Positions 22,501-28,787 are shown, numbered from the stretch's first letter. The stretch is DNA of 64,000 nt from PoT sp049331405 (GCF_049331405.1 NZ_CP186274.1:6882001-6946000); one strand, 5' to 3'. Numbers and translations: made by a program. The notes: generated from the letters alone by a model not told the origin.

Positions 22501-24605
22501 TGACCTACGAGCGCGACGCCTTCGGCAATGTCACGTCAGTCAAGGACAACTTCGGCCTGACGGTTTCGAACACGTACGACGACACCGGTCATCTCCTCAG
22601 TACTCAGTGGCAAGGGGCCGGCGTTGCCGATGCCCGCGCCGACTTGACGTACGACGCGAACGGGCAATTGACGTCGGTGAAGCGGTTCTCCGACCTCGCC
22701 GGCACGCAGCTCGTCGGCAGCACGACCAACACCTATTCCAACGCGGGGCTCCTCGACTCGCTCACGATGAAGGACGCGAGCGGCAACGCGCTCGTCAACT
22801 ACGCCTACACCTACGACGATCGAGGCGAATTGACCGCCGAGACCCATCACGGTCAGAGCTGGGCGTACACGTACGACGACTCGGGCCAGCTCACCTCGGC
22901 CACGCTCGCCGGCAACCCCGCCGCGTCGTCGGATTACAGCTACGACGACCAGGGGAACCGGACCAGCGAAGGCGAGACGATCGGCACGGCGAATCAGGTC
23001 GCGTCGGACGACACTTATCGCTACACGTATGACGCCGAGGGCAACCTCACGCGACGGACCAGGATCTCCGACGGCTCGACCACCGACTACAGCTTCGACC
23101 TTCGCAACCGCCTCGTCGGCGTGACCGATCGCAACGCATCGGGCACGGTCACTCAGGCCGTGAGCTACACCTATGACGTGTTCGACCGCCGGATCGGCAA
23201 GACGGTCGACGGCCAGACGACGTACACCGTCTACGACGGCATGGCCCCCTGGGCCGACTTCAACACGTCGGGGGCCGTCACCGCCCGCTACCTCGCGAGC
23301 CCCGACATCGACGGGCTCCTCGCCCGCGACCGTCCCGGCAAGGGTACGACCTGGTATCTCGCCGATCGGCTCGGCACCGTCCGCGACCTCACCGACGACA
23401 CCGGCCAGGTCATCGACCACATCGACTACGACGCCTATGGCCAGGTCACGGGCGAGACGAACCCCTCCGTCGGCGACCGCTTCCGCTACACGGGGCGGGA
23501 GTACGACGCGGAGACGGGGCTCTACTACTACCGGGCCCGCTATTACGACGCTTCGCTCGGCCGCTTCATCAGCCAGGATCCGCTCGGCTTCAACGGCGCC
23601 GACTCGAACCTCTACCGCTACGTCGGCAACAGCCCGACCAACGCGACCGACCCGACCGGGCTCCAGGCCCTCAGCGAGTACACGGCGCTCCTTCCCGACG
23701 TCCTCCTGATCGCCAACACGGCGGTCACGTACGGCGGGGATCAGCCGATGACCTTTGCGGTCGGGGCCAAGAACGGCCAGCCGTTCACGGGGGTTGCCGG
23801 GTCGCCGGGGCTGAGCAATAAGTTTTCGTATGAAAATGTTTATTTGAAGGCCGGCCCCGGCTCCACGCCGGAGGTGGGGGTCGAGATCAACGGCTTCAGC
23901 GCAAGCTACGCGTCGGGCGACAAGGGGATCAAGTACGGGTACAGCAATAACTACTGGTCCGGCTCGATCGGCACCGACGGCGGCAAGGCGACTTCGGTGG
24001 GCATTCAGGCGTTCCCGAATGTTCCGTTGTCCCCGACCTACACCTTCGGAGACCAGGGCACGCCCCTCGCCAACCCGACCGTCCCGGGCGCCGGCGAGTT
24101 CGAGTTCCTGGTGGTTTCGACCGCCAAGACCCCCAATGCCGTGGCGAGCTGGGATGTGGCCGTGTATGGCGGCGTCGCGACCGAGCTAGCCCTCATCGCC
24201 AAGTATGCATCCACCGACGACTCATCCACCCTCGTGGAGGTCGACTTCCACGAGAAGCGCGACTTCCCCGCGGCCGAGTGGGTCTCGCACGGGTTCGCGA
24301 CACGGACCCCGAACCCGCCCTTCTCCGGCCCGCTCGGCCCTGGCGGGGGAATTCCGCCCCGAGTGACCACGAGCAACCCTGGCCCGAGCGGCCCCGGCGG
24401 CCCTCCCGGCCCTAACGGTCCCCCCGACGATGGCGACAACGGCGGCGGTGGCTCCGGCCCTACCATCGGTTGCAGCTCGGCGCCCGGCCTCTACGGGATC
24501 AGGACGATCCAGACCCGCTCCTACCTGGGCACGCCCGCCCTCACGACGATCGCCTCCCGAGACGCCGGCGTCCTTCGGCTCTTGAACCGCGTCATCAGCT
24601 TCTGA
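7593..24605 (+). CDS. Giant multidomain RHS/YD-repeat surface protein (5,670 aa)
   Basis: Domains in order, approximate residues: LEPR-XLL-type motif (LEARTLLS, 31-38) with no classical signal peptide; DUF4114-like segment ending DRDFNDMIARVTF (185-216); Gly/Asn-rich linker (217-258); Ig-like domains (260-450); first part of an IgGFc-binding-type domain (GREFWIAF, 712-865); about 14 PPC-like repeats of 100 residues (865-2266); second part of the same IgGFc-type domain (2267-2512); Big_1-like and Ig-like domains (2515-2710); about 11 cadherin-like/He_PIG repeats (2828-3845); further Ig-like region; RHS leader (from about 4050); several tens of YD repeats (4240-5280); RHS core ending GRFISQDPLGF...NSPTNATDPTG (5323-5356); a unique 314-residue tail with a Gly/Pro-rich stretch. 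It is probably an exported adhesin-like or polymorphic-toxin-like protein. The tail matches no toxin I recognise and no immunity gene follows on this strand. GAGGCAG precedes the ATG. Confidence 0.93.
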   Translation: MNRGTGPSRSRSPQPFNARPKRRIVPPATEALEARTLLSRLSAAVTEQAVRPSALAGSSVVLLTVPGQAGQMVTVTFHLDDRQASYRNEMGIFPVLNANGRVGQFRPGAPGYLRAALTRPGARVIFGQDAPKGSSVTVMLPGGTSYGLYLVANGSTQEAFHARPRLRPRVYVSMSRGNIDRFAHIRAEAGATFAWEDLPRGGDRDFNDMIARVTFGNNNSGGNGGGNDGGNGGNNGGGNGGGSGGNGGGGGNGGSSGRAPVVTLSSQSGRLSRTNILFAGNASDADGDLALLQYKVDGGGLNNLAFNATTGAFTYPTTFALDGTADGTHELQFVATDRAGHTSNVATTNFILDTKAPAVAFDLAPESDTDTVGDHMTDLSSVNLLGRTEAGLSLTLVETGAVATADASGNFRFDGVSLPLGVKTFHVRATDAAGNVGTATQSLIHCGFAGDLSGWNVSQDGGSDPGKGTVTPTDGHALLREGDSFLVNIATGFTIPAGATKLQFDLDSLDFDTASTGSVRDAFEVALVDSQGRPIVPTIGNGRDAFYNRTEGLDAALGSGTTVSGSIVSVDLSGVAVGTAARLVFRLVNNDEDTETHAEIGCVVVVAGEASFVPGAPGTPGQTTTFASNGSGGASNLTALLAGVSSSTTILQSGSNGSTTTPTTSFTSSSSSNSTQSLGTSNANAFTSNGSPTANATTLVGPAVDTSNVPTSAGREFWIAFSDNLVEGGRIPVKTLFITGDVATHGTVSIPGLSFTQDFSVTPGQITSVPLPADVQVTSLAEIENKGVHIVADDPVTVYGLNTAQATTDAFLALPVDSLGTRYVNMAYGTTSYLLAYLPSSQITIVGAHDGTNVTITPGPGVTPINNSNVAIIGPDGRVVGSDGNGNDIGPISLGQSGDFTLKVDSPYPTHAGTYSYRILNLDADSAALTLNQDTRLSLPTGQETKVYKFQGTIGHQIVLNGLDRNGQNVSVRLVTPSLRVDLQQGSEQSSGLYTLPETGTYYVIVSGQSNTPVDTGFKVVDASVAPTLIIGTPVTGSLPTGRETVAYRFQGNAGRPLAFDGLSGQDGNVGYQITGPGGVVVANSSFGADSDPFTLPLDGEYKVIITGRTSAAYSYAFRLMDLSASPNLAIGTTATALFPQGRESRWYNVNLTAGQMITYDTLGGDQPGSQARLVDPAGNALFTLGADRNTDPVLITRSGTYRLQIQATQGNPLTIPFRLLDANAGTSVTVGSTVTATLPTGRETLLYRFNADAGDAFIYDGLAGTFQSVTVSIYDPAGNRLTDVSADGDRGPMVASVSGTYTLAFYGGSDTPGEVHFRVLKMSTSPTLTLGATATATLPTGGETLAYRFHGTAGQTLFYDPEDASTNAGGFELYGPGMQPVSSGNALGDRGPIVLDEDGTYTLIIRGGSATATSFDFRLLDAATVPALSTSTANAGTLDPASRMAVYRFNSPGNQTLAVDMMALSNTNGGSWYLFGPDGRAVIGRNLDQNWSAPLARAGAYQLVLFGSGGASPLTYSFNASLATQAAVAPTGFGTKNTLNITAGNTATYTFNAPGGRLIYLDSLDGQGENLVVSVKDPNGALILNTNDTSDSGPWLLPTSGTYTLALAGNTPEAAGSYAFRILDLSAATAIDPGDDVSGTIDDALGSRAYRINSVVGLRLLYDSPETDFANVALSLLDPSGNFISTSNADNQNQFGPLTQGGSYILLIQNNTAASATYHFRLTDPDAAPTLALNTDVSGTFPDGRSSVVYQFVGTAGQTLYYDSLLGDFPNASVTLVGPGDVNIFASNRDNNNGPVVLPEDGTYRLVFRSNTSAALPYAFNLRDLSSAGTLAVGSTAAADLGATGKGSVAYKISVNAGQTLLFDGLDAATNIAGFRLIDPFGRTVAARNNNDDFYPINGGVTGVYTLLIEGYATGATTVHFRMLDAAAGTAITAGSTVNATLPTGRETVVYRFSATAGHNYYYNGLNAGGAQGTVEIYDRNFNFITVRNLEDDVPFTAAFTGSYYVVIRGRSDTAIDHSFKFLDLADATPLAIGSTASGTLPTGREYVAYAFDGTAGQTLFYDGLGSTPTNKEVRIIGPAGDLIRTGQADGNLGPITLTATGTYTILIAGADASASTYKFRVLDVASAPALASGTPVSGTLSDGNVAVYRINAAAAEALLLHASTLPANTDWFLYDPSNGQVIANGINADLAVTTQRTGTYILVLNYHGIDPVNYTIVSTLTPDAPVTTSGFGAGTLEVPIGGSQSVNFSAPAGARLYLDRIVSQFTIPVQTIHLDAGQTYQLRQVAGGDMTGTLVTSDKPVAVFGGNLAAFVPDGYAAANHLVEQLPSTDSWGREFLTYPLATRLHGDVFRIVAQADDTEITINGTLVATIDAGHWYETNLEDPSRIQTNHAVLVAQFSHSLSFDNVSADPFMIIVPPFEQFLDHYTITTPATGFPTNFVNVVAPASAVGSIELDGVPLAADLFHAIGDSGYVGAQVPIDVGAHDFAGAEPFGVFVYGYAVYDGYGYLGGQSLAPVALVDSIALTPASVDRQVGTSQTFTARVLDVNGNPLVGVRVDFNSAGSNVASGFAFSDENGNAVFTLAGANAGSDVIVASVGDVSKTATIRWRGAVEPPTVVVDTPSDGSSAQADTDLTLTGLASASVTGVAIVAVTVNGVMVDVLDAAGRFFAKVHVRSGSNSYQVVATDSNGQTAQVSLTVQGVQSAPGSVDFSQFADVTGSFTPSYARTSYNEAEGILYADFAVKNSGQYDANAPLLVGIANISDPSVQVLGASGKTPDGVPYYDFTGLVTGGKLAPDGQTGFLNARFLNPNHSQFTYSLVFLGKLNEAPTITSLPAIEAIAGKTYTYNLTATDPEDDTLTYRIVSGPDGLTIDNAGHLSWAVGTSDIGSHDITVEVDDGQGGLAQQRFVLQAIAAPPNRPPVFTSVPGVLARVGSPYQYQATATDPDGDDLAFSLESGPTGLAVATNGLVTLTPTPDQIGQADVVLAVSDGRGGRTLQSFQICIRASDDNHAPVFVTLPQAFATPGTYASQIKALDSDPGQTLTYHLIDGPDGLTLDSSTGALAWSPTSADLGSHPVTIEVSDGVGGTDSTTFNLVVNQNTAPTITTSTLPEATIGSAYAQVITASDPDSGNTLTFSLAKAPAGMSIDPASGQITWTPGSSAFASTPLTVQVDDDAGGVTREDFVLTVRNGQTSTQGVNPQFVSVPPTTIRAGDLLNYLAKAWTPLAATLTYDLATAPAGMVIDPATGSLAWRPEPDDVGGQTVVIRARDGLGGIALQSFTLNVTPANTAPVIANSPASPATVGLPWTFKVAAQDAENDPITVRLVDGPTGMTVAPWAGGDYLAALRWTPAGPGSFPVTIEVDDGQGGVTTLAFTLEVVAAPGENHDPSITSSPPSRVSLGATWTYPIAATDPDGDPLTFSLASGPDGLTIDAATGRLTYTPTNAALGDHGVSVVVSDGRGGSTTQSFTLIVTADKTNGAPAIVSTPPTALVPDGRTFDYALRAIDPDGDPVQWSLDSSPHGVSIDPAFGTLVWTPDESQRGPQTIVVRVTDPSGASGTQTIQLLVECADAPPSIVSTPSTDAGTATPYFYGVRAVDPENDKLTYSLDQAPAGMTIDPDTGLIRWTPIAAQVGAQQVSVKVTDGFGGEGIQSFTAQVVAVTPDRTPAIISIPPLRAPVGADYTYQVRAVDPEGQAITYSLISPPTGMAIDATTGLIHWTPTVAQAGAPTITVAADDPGGHRAYQRYTLLVRTNAPPVITEAPASAKTAAAGGVYRYDVQARDPEGDALTYSIQDAPDGMTIDGVGRIRWTTSAGDAGSHTFTVVVTDAQGASASQLVNFSLVPDTKAPIVKIVSGANPASIGNPVVVVVQATDDIGLANVTLTLDGERVAINADGQATLTFASGGVHNLVATGTDAAGNVGSATLTLRVIDPADTDGPVVTVTSPAPGSSITAPTPIIGTVSSPDLERYRVEYALASDVDVNDPTAENPAYHFITEKVGSASITNGPLATFDPSLLLNDSYVIRVLAFDTNGNATGQIIPVDVTGQRSVGQYQITVTDLAISVVGIPITVSRTYDTRQANTSGDFGYGWSLAVQDARISESVPVNPLEVEGQFYAATPFKDGTRVYINAPNGRREGFTFKAVPQFSWFGGGYYLPSFVPDPGVHDTLSVDATALTRLTDGTYAMQYIGFPYNPSIYRLETTDGTTYQYNQFKGLESVNNRAGNTLTYTSDGITSSSGVSVKFDRDPQGRIVKIEVPGGVVLTYSYDANGDLITAKDPTNRATTYGYLDDPAHPHFLSSITDPAGNASTAQFDSDGKLIGLADASGNTTTNTYDTVGGSQTIVDALGNQTTLNFDDRGNVTKTVDPLGHTRNFTFDDADNLTSVTDPSGNTVKMTYDANGNVTSTTDALGNVSKVTYDDHNNITSVTDALGRTATTLYDEFGRTAGLINALGQKSTFTRDAQGRIITFTDNLGQVTRYEYEGSATQPTKTTYADGSVALASYDARGLLTKTADTAGNTWNYTYDAAGRPLTKTDPLGDKTTYAYDAVGQLVSVTDPLGQVTRYTYDEAGRRTSIIDPSGHPITYVYDANNRVVEEICCDDGSTKYVYRADGKLDHTTDADGGVTSYTYDATGNVLTVTDALGHVTSYTYDAMGKELTETDALGNTSSFDYDAAGNLVRATDALGKTITYAYDGLNRLVTTTDQVGQTFTTTYDAGGHAIGQTGPDGNQQSFTYDALGRMTSSTDANGKTTSYGYDSAGHVSTITDPLGQVTHRTYDAAGRMTSQTDPDGRTTSYAYDANNQTTSITSSDGTTTQMTYDSRGNALSVTDATGSTTKYEYDDEGRRIATVDALGNRTEFEYDCLGRLVKRTDPLGVSMSYEYDAVGNLTKYTDRDGRVRTYTYDALNRPVSESWQQASGTAVLDTFHYTYDALGRLVGASDENSSYTMTYDALGDLASVDNDGTPGLPHVVLTYERDAFGNVTSVKDNFGLTVSNTYDDTGHLLSTQWQGAGVADARADLTYDANGQLTSVKRFSDLAGTQLVGSTTNTYSNAGLLDSLTMKDASGNALVNYAYTYDDRGELTAETHHGQSWAYTYDDSGQLTSATLAGNPAASSDYSYDDQGNRTSEGETIGTANQVASDDTYRYTYDAEGNLTRRTRISDGSTTDYSFDLRNRLVGVTDRNASGTVTQAVSYTYDVFDRRIGKTVDGQTTYTVYDGMAPWADFNTSGAVTARYLASPDIDGLLARDRPGKGTTWYLADRLGTVRDLTDDTGQVIDHIDYDAYGQVTGETNPSVGDRFRYTGREYDAETGLYYYRARYYDASLGRFISQDPLGFNGADSNLYRYVGNSPTNATDPTGLQALSEYTALLPDVLLIANTAVTYGGDQPMTFAVGAKNGQPFTGVAGSPGLSNKFSYENVYLKAGPGSTPEVGVEINGFSASYASGDKGIKYGYSNNYWSGSIGTDGGKATSVGIQAFPNVPLSPTYTFGDQGTPLANPTVPGAGEFEFLVVSTAKTPNAVASWDVAVYGGVATELALIAKYASTDDSSTLVEVDFHEKRDFPAAEWVSHGFATRTPNPPFSGPLGPGGGIPPRVTTSNPGPSGPGGPPGPNGPPDDGDNGGGGSGPTIGCSSAPGLYGIRTIQTRSYLGTPALTTIASRDAGVLRLLNRVISF
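10185..14390 (+). repeat. PPC-like protein repeat array with seven-unit super-period
   Basis: Inside the giant gene, about 13 full units of roughly 300 bases plus a half unit at each end encode repeats of the form G-x-LPTGRET-x-x-YRF ... GTY-x-L. Units 6-7 and 13-14 share features missing from the others: a W in the middle (GSWYLFGPDG and TDWFLYDPSNG) and a GFG at the following junction. The opening half unit (AGTYSYRILNLD) matches the second half of unit 7 (AGSYAFRILDLS). The array therefore looks like two blocks of seven units, about 10185-12300 and 12300-14390, produced by duplication of a block. Confidence 0.7.
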
Positions 24606-24641
24606 TCGTCGGATGATGTTGGTAATCTTCTTTCGATCGAG

Positions 24642-24678
24642 AGCCGGGGCCCGCATGCCTTTCATGCGGGCCCCGGCT
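24642..24678. terminator. Strong hairpin terminator between convergent genes
   Basis: A perfect 16-bp inverted repeat, AGCCGGGGCCCGCATG and CATGCGGGCCCCGGCT, is separated by a 5-base loop. It lies 36 bp after the giant gene stop and 20 bp before the end of the convergent repair gene. The T-run is poor, so it may act as a bidirectional hairpin rather than a classical intrinsic terminator. Confidence 0.8.
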
Positions 24679-24698
24679 TTCCCGTTGTCGCCTTCGAC

Positions 24699-26150
24699 TC
24701 ACGGAGTTGCGGGCTTCGCGAAGTGCGACCAGAGGCAGACGGCCATATAGCCGCGCCAGGGCCGGACTCCATCCAGGTCGAGGCCAGGGTGCGTCTCGAA
24801 GGCTCGCTTGATGACGAGGTCGGTGCGGGGGAAGGAGTCGGGATCTCCGAGTGCTCGGAGCCCGATATACTCCGCCGTCCAGGGGCCGATGCCGGCCAGG
24901 CCCAGGAGCCGTTCCTTCACCCCCTGGATATCCCGGAAGTCGTCGAGGTCGATTGATCCGGAAACGACCGCACGCGAGAGCTCTTGGATCGCTCGCTTCC
25001 TCGCCGGGCTCGTCCTGATGGGGGCCAGATCCGCATGCGCGAGGGTCTCGGCGTCAGGGAACAGATAAGGGATATCCTCCGCGATCGGATTCGCCGAGCG
25101 CGTCCCGCAGGCCTCGACGAGCTGGCCGACGAGTGCCCGAGCCTGACGCGTGGAGACCAGTTGCCCGAGGATCGTCAGGACCGCTGTCTCGAATGGATCC
25201 CACCCACGCGCGATCCTGAGGCCCGGCCGGGATTCCCAGAGCGGGCCGAGGGTTTCATGCTTTCCGAAGCATTCGCCGATGGCGAGTAAGTCGGAATCGA
25301 GGTCGAACATCCGCCTGACGCGCTGGACGACGGTGAAGATGACGGCGGGATCATCCACTTCGATCTCGAGCTTGAGTTGCGGCTTTTTCGGATCGTTCGT
25401 GACGCGAAAGAGCCCCTGGGCCTCCCCGATCGTGAAGAATCGCCGGTACGAGACCTCATCCACCGCTTCCAAGCCCCGGATCTGGTGGTAGCGGGCAAAG
25501 TTGAGCACGCCTTGCCAGTCGAGCGGTGGCCGATACGGCAGGGTCAGCTCGATGGTAGAGCCGTCCTGGACCCGATCCTTTCGCAAGGTGCCGGGCGATT
25601 GGCGGAATCGTCGCTCAAAAGCCTCCTCGAATTCTCGCACCCCCGAGCACGTCGCGAGATCGGCGATCGTTTCGATCGGCAGGTTGGTTTCGACGACAAG
25701 CTTGCGAGCGAAGTCGATCCGGCAATGGTCGATGACGGCATCCAGGCTCAGACCTGTTTGCCCTTCAAACCAACGTCGTGCCTCGTCGATCTTCATGTTA
25801 AACGTGTGGGCGAAGGACGCCGCCACGTCGTCGGGAGCCTTCCCAGCTCTCGTAAATTCGAGCAAGCGCCGGACGAACTCTAACGGGTTTCCCCCAGGCG
25901 TGAGCGGAGCATCCTCCGGCCTGCACTTCGAACAGGGACGTAAGCCCGCGGCCTCGGCCTGCAAGGAGTCGCGGAAGATCTCGACGTTCTCGCCTCTTCG
26001 TCCTGTGCAGACGGGCCGGCAGTAAATCCCCGTCGACTTGATCCCAAAGAAGAAGAGCCCATCGAAACGAGGGTCTCGCGCGAGCGTGGCCTCCTTGAAG
26101 CGATCGACATCGTCAGGACGTGCGTCATTCGAAGGGAGATCAACCGGCAT
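24699..26150 (-). CDS. Ada-AlkA fusion: methyl-phosphotriester sensor and 3-methyladenine DNA glycosylase
   Basis: The 483-residue protein combines DNA alkylation sensing and base excision. Residues 24-82 match the Ada N-terminal zinc domain, with all four cysteines (C44, C48, C73, C76) in the contexts GIYCRPVC and RPCSKCRPE; the first would be the methyl acceptor. An AraC-type helix-turn-helix follows (about 95-175). Residues 190-290 resemble the AlkA N-terminal domain, and the C-terminal half is a HhH-GPD glycosylase with the hairpin LAGIGPWTAEYI and the catalytic-type Asp in FPRTDLVIKR. The methylguanine methyltransferase part of classical Ada is absent. The protein should excise alkylated bases and activate its own or other repair genes after methylation. 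No partner repair gene is adjacent. The architecture is known in other bacteria. Confidence 0.93.
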   Translation of the reverse strand: MPVDLPSNDARPDDVDRFKEATLARDPRFDGLFFFGIKSTGIYCRPVCTGRRGENVEIFRDSLQAEAAGLRPCSKCRPEDAPLTPGGNPLEFVRRLLEFTRAGKAPDDVAASFAHTFNMKIDEARRWFEGQTGLSLDAVIDHCRIDFARKLVVETNLPIETIADLATCSGVREFEEAFERRFRQSPGTLRKDRVQDGSTIELTLPYRPPLDWQGVLNFARYHQIRGLEAVDEVSYRRFFTIGEAQGLFRVTNDPKKPQLKLEIEVDDPAVIFTVVQRVRRMFDLDSDLLAIGECFGKHETLGPLWESRPGLRIARGWDPFETAVLTILGQLVSTRQARALVGQLVEACGTRSANPIAEDIPYLFPDAETLAHADLAPIRTSPARKRAIQELSRAVVSGSIDLDDFRDIQGVKERLLGLAGIGPWTAEYIGLRALGDPDSFPRTDLVIKRAFETHPGLDLDGVRPWRGYMAVCLWSHFAKPATP

Positions 26151-26681
26151 GGAGTCGGAACCTGATCGTAACAGTGGAATTTGAAAAGAAATATGTCATA
26201 AAGTGAATAGTTGATTTTGTGATGGATGCCAACGGTTTCACCGCAACTCAAGCCCTACCGACCAGGCTGGCGCCTAAAATGGTAGATTTGTAGCGTTTGT
26301 GCATTGTAGGAGGCTCTGCCTCGAAAAACGAGGGAGGTGGAGATAGAGCGATCCTCGAAGTTGGCGTAAGTCCCTGATTTGATGGGCTCTCAAATCTGCC
26401 TGCGCCGGGAATCTTGAGGAGCCTCGAAACGTTCGAAGTGATTGATTGCCAGGGTTTGTTGAGCTGGAGTATGATGGCCCGTCCTTGAGTATCATCTGTT
26501 CAAGAATAGGGGCCTGGGGCAGTCGCGAAGAAACTGCAGGGAAGACGACGATCAAACAACTCGACCACAACTCCGATTGTCTAGCTTTCGATGGGCACGG
26601 GTGGTTGCGTGGGCGACGGACTTCGATGATTCTGGCTCAGATGGGGATCGACTTGCTGGTCTCGACCGCGAAGGACGCGCG
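26151..26681. other. Divergent intergenic region, no gene seen
   Basis: This stretch separates the Ada-AlkA gene and the DUF1559 gene, which point away from each other, so it should hold both promoters. It is more AT-rich than the genes around it (for example 26176-26222). No convincing coding frame, RNA or repeat was recognised. Confidence 0.5.
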
Positions 26682-27683
26682 ATGAAGCGATGCGGGATGA
26701 CCCTGATCGAAATGCTGGTCGTGATCTCGGTCGTGGGCGTCCTCGCCGTCCTCGCCATCGGTGCCGTGGGGTCGGCGCGTGAGGAGTCCAGGCGGCTCCA
26801 GTGCGTCGCCAATCTGAAGCAACTGGCGATCGCCTTCCACTCCTACGCCTCGCACGCCAGGGTCTTCCCCGCCGCTATGGCGGAGGTTATTACGCCGCCT
26901 GGAAACGGGCCTCGGGTCGCGTTCTCGCCGTTCGTACCCATCCTGCCGGACCTCGATCGTCGGCCTCTCTATCATGCGCTGAACCTTCAGGCCGCGTCGT
27001 CACTCGCGATCGTCGAGATACGAAACCGGACGGTGGCATCCGCCTCGCTCGCGACGTTCCTGTGCCCCTCCGACGGAGTTGGCGATCCCGGAAGGCTCGG
27101 GGCGATGAACTATCGCGCGAACCTCGGCTCGGGCCTGGGCAGGACCGAAGGCGAGGTCGGCGTGAAGAACACAGGGGGATTTAGCGCCTTTGCATGGCTG
27201 CGGCCCGCCGACTTCAAGGACGGCCTGGCGGAGACGGCGCTGCTGTCGGAGAAGCTCCGGGGCGATGGCGACGACCTCAATTTCGACCCGAGACGCGACT
27301 ACTGGCACGCCGGCCTGACCCGCGTGCGCGACATGGCGACGGATGTGGCGGTGGCCCGCTGCTCGCACCTTCGCGATAACCCCCCGCCTCATTTCTCCCG
27401 AGGCGGTTCAAGCTGGGTCTTCGCCGACTACTATCAGACGTTTTATAATCATGTGATCCGGCCGAACTCCGTCGTCTTCGACTGCACTGCGGCGGGGCCG
27501 GTTACGGGGGCGGAAGGCTTCGTCGACGCGGGAATCTTCGCGTCGCGGAGCAACCATCGCGGCCTCATCAATTTGGCCACGGCCGATGGTGCCGTGCATG
27601 CCATCAGCGGCACCATCGAGCTACGGATCTGGCGGTCGCTGGGGACTCGGGCCGGCGGCGAGCCCGTCCATGAATCCTATTGA
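26682..27683 (+). CDS. DUF1559 protein with prepilin-type N-terminus
   Basis: The 333-residue product begins MKRCG|MTLIEMLVVISVVGVLAVLA, a type IV prepilin/pseudopilin leader with cleavage expected after Gly5 and a Glu at +5. I start it at this Met (26682) rather than 35 codons upstream, because the short basic leader must be N-terminal. The body has features of the planctomycete DUF1559 family: NLKQLAIAFHSYA after the hydrophobic helix, and near the C-terminus SRSNHRGLINLATADGAVHAI, the usual histidine/DG motif. These proteins occur in very many copies per planctomycete genome; they are processed by a prepilin peptidase and are thought to be extracytoplasmic. The specific role is unknown. 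The gene stands alone and runs convergently into a HAD phosphatase gene. Confidence 0.9.
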   Translation: MKRCGMTLIEMLVVISVVGVLAVLAIGAVGSAREESRRLQCVANLKQLAIAFHSYASHARVFPAAMAEVITPPGNGPRVAFSPFVPILPDLDRRPLYHALNLQAASSLAIVEIRNRTVASASLATFLCPSDGVGDPGRLGAMNYRANLGSGLGRTEGEVGVKNTGGFSAFAWLRPADFKDGLAETALLSEKLRGDGDDLNFDPRRDYWHAGLTRVRDMATDVAVARCSHLRDNPPPHFSRGGSSWVFADYYQTFYNHVIRPNSVVFDCTAAGPVTGAEGFVDAGIFASRSNHRGLINLATADGAVHAISGTIELRIWRSLGTRAGGEPVHESY

Positions 27684-27716
27684 TGATGCATCGCTCGTGG
27701 AGCGGTGGTGTTCGGC

Positions 27717-28787
27717 TCATTTGTCGAACGGGAAGACCTTCTTGAAGTCATTCTTCATGCTCACGACCGTCCAGCCTCGGCGGCCGGCCTCTTCCAGGCC
27801 TATGTTGAGCGTGCCGATCTTCGTCTGGCGGTCATAGGCGAATTCGCGCCCGGCGTCGTCGTGATGCAGCAGGAGCATAAGACGAGGGCCCGGGCCCGAT
27901 CCCGTGTACTGGAGCATGGGGACGTCGCCGTCGGAGTTGCCGAATGCCAGGATCGGCCTGCGACCGATGTGTAGGTTGATGTTGATCGGTTTCCCTGGCC
28001 CGTCGTCGAAGCTCCCGAGCTCCGGCTGCTTGACCAGCACGAACGATTCGCCCGACGGCTCGAACTTCATCCGGGAACTGCTGCCGATGACCCGCTCGGG
28101 CGGGAAGCCGTAGAGGGGCTCTGCCACGCAACGGACGAACTCGATGCCGCCTCCCGTGACCATGTAGGTCGAGAAGCCTCGGGAACGCAGGTAGGTGAGC
28201 AACTCCAACTGCGGCTGATAGACGCACTCGACGAACTTGCGTCGGAACCGAGGGTGTTGCGCCGAGTCAAGCCAGGCCGTGGCCGTCGTCCGGAATTCGT
28301 CGGTCGTCATCCCGGAATGCGTCGCCGCGAGTAGCTCGGCCAGTTCCTGGTTCCTGAACTTGGCGATCGCCGCCTTATCGTTGTCGACGATGGCCTTGAA
28401 CACCGGGTTCGTGCCCAGGCTCGGATCCTTGGCGACGAGGGCCCGCACGCGGTCGAAGACGTAAAACCCCTGGACGTACATGGGATGCTCGCACCAGAGC
28501 GTCCCGTCATTGTCGAAGGTCGCGATGCGCTCCGCCGGCGGGACGAAGTCGGGCCCCCCTTCCCTCGTCACCCTCTCGACGAAGTCGAGGATCGAGCGCC
28601 TGGCCCGACCTTCCTGCCAGGACGGCAGCGGATCCTTGGCGAACTCCTGTGCCCTCGCCTCGGACGTTCCCCACAATCCTAGGGCGAAAATTAGGATGAG
28701 TCCGAAGCAATGGATCAAAGGGTTCAAGGAGCCCCCGGAAAGGAGATCGGATCGAAGATTTCTCATTTCTAGGGAAAATTCTTTCAT
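27717..28787 (-). CDS. Exported HAD-family phosphatase
   Basis: The 356-residue protein has a hydrophobic signal segment (about 24-47, with ARA-QE as a likely cleavage site) and a HAD fold. Motif I reads FDNDGTLW, with nucleophile D92 and acid/base D94. Motif II is near VTGGGIEF and motif IV is GNSDGDVPML. The C-terminal part ends GWTVVSMKNDFKKVFPFDK, which is conserved in a group of periplasmic HAD hydrolases resembling phosphoserine phosphatase. The substrate is not known; a phosphomonoester outside the cytoplasm is likely. An internal start at 28766 (MRNLRSDLL) is possible. The gene is convergent with the DUF1559 gene (33-bp gap), and nothing in the context suggests a pathway. Confidence 0.85.
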   Translation of the reverse strand: MKEFSLEMRNLRSDLLSGGSLNPLIHCFGLILIFALGLWGTSEARAQEFAKDPLPSWQEGRARRSILDFVERVTREGGPDFVPPAERIATFDNDGTLWCEHPMYVQGFYVFDRVRALVAKDPSLGTNPVFKAIVDNDKAAIAKFRNQELAELLAATHSGMTTDEFRTTATAWLDSAQHPRFRRKFVECVYQPQLELLTYLRSRGFSTYMVTGGGIEFVRCVAEPLYGFPPERVIGSSSRMKFEPSGESFVLVKQPELGSFDDGPGKPININLHIGRRPILAFGNSDGDVPMLQYTGSGPGPRLMLLLHHDDAGREFAYDRQTKIGTLNIGLEEAGRRGWTVVSMKNDFKKVFPFDK

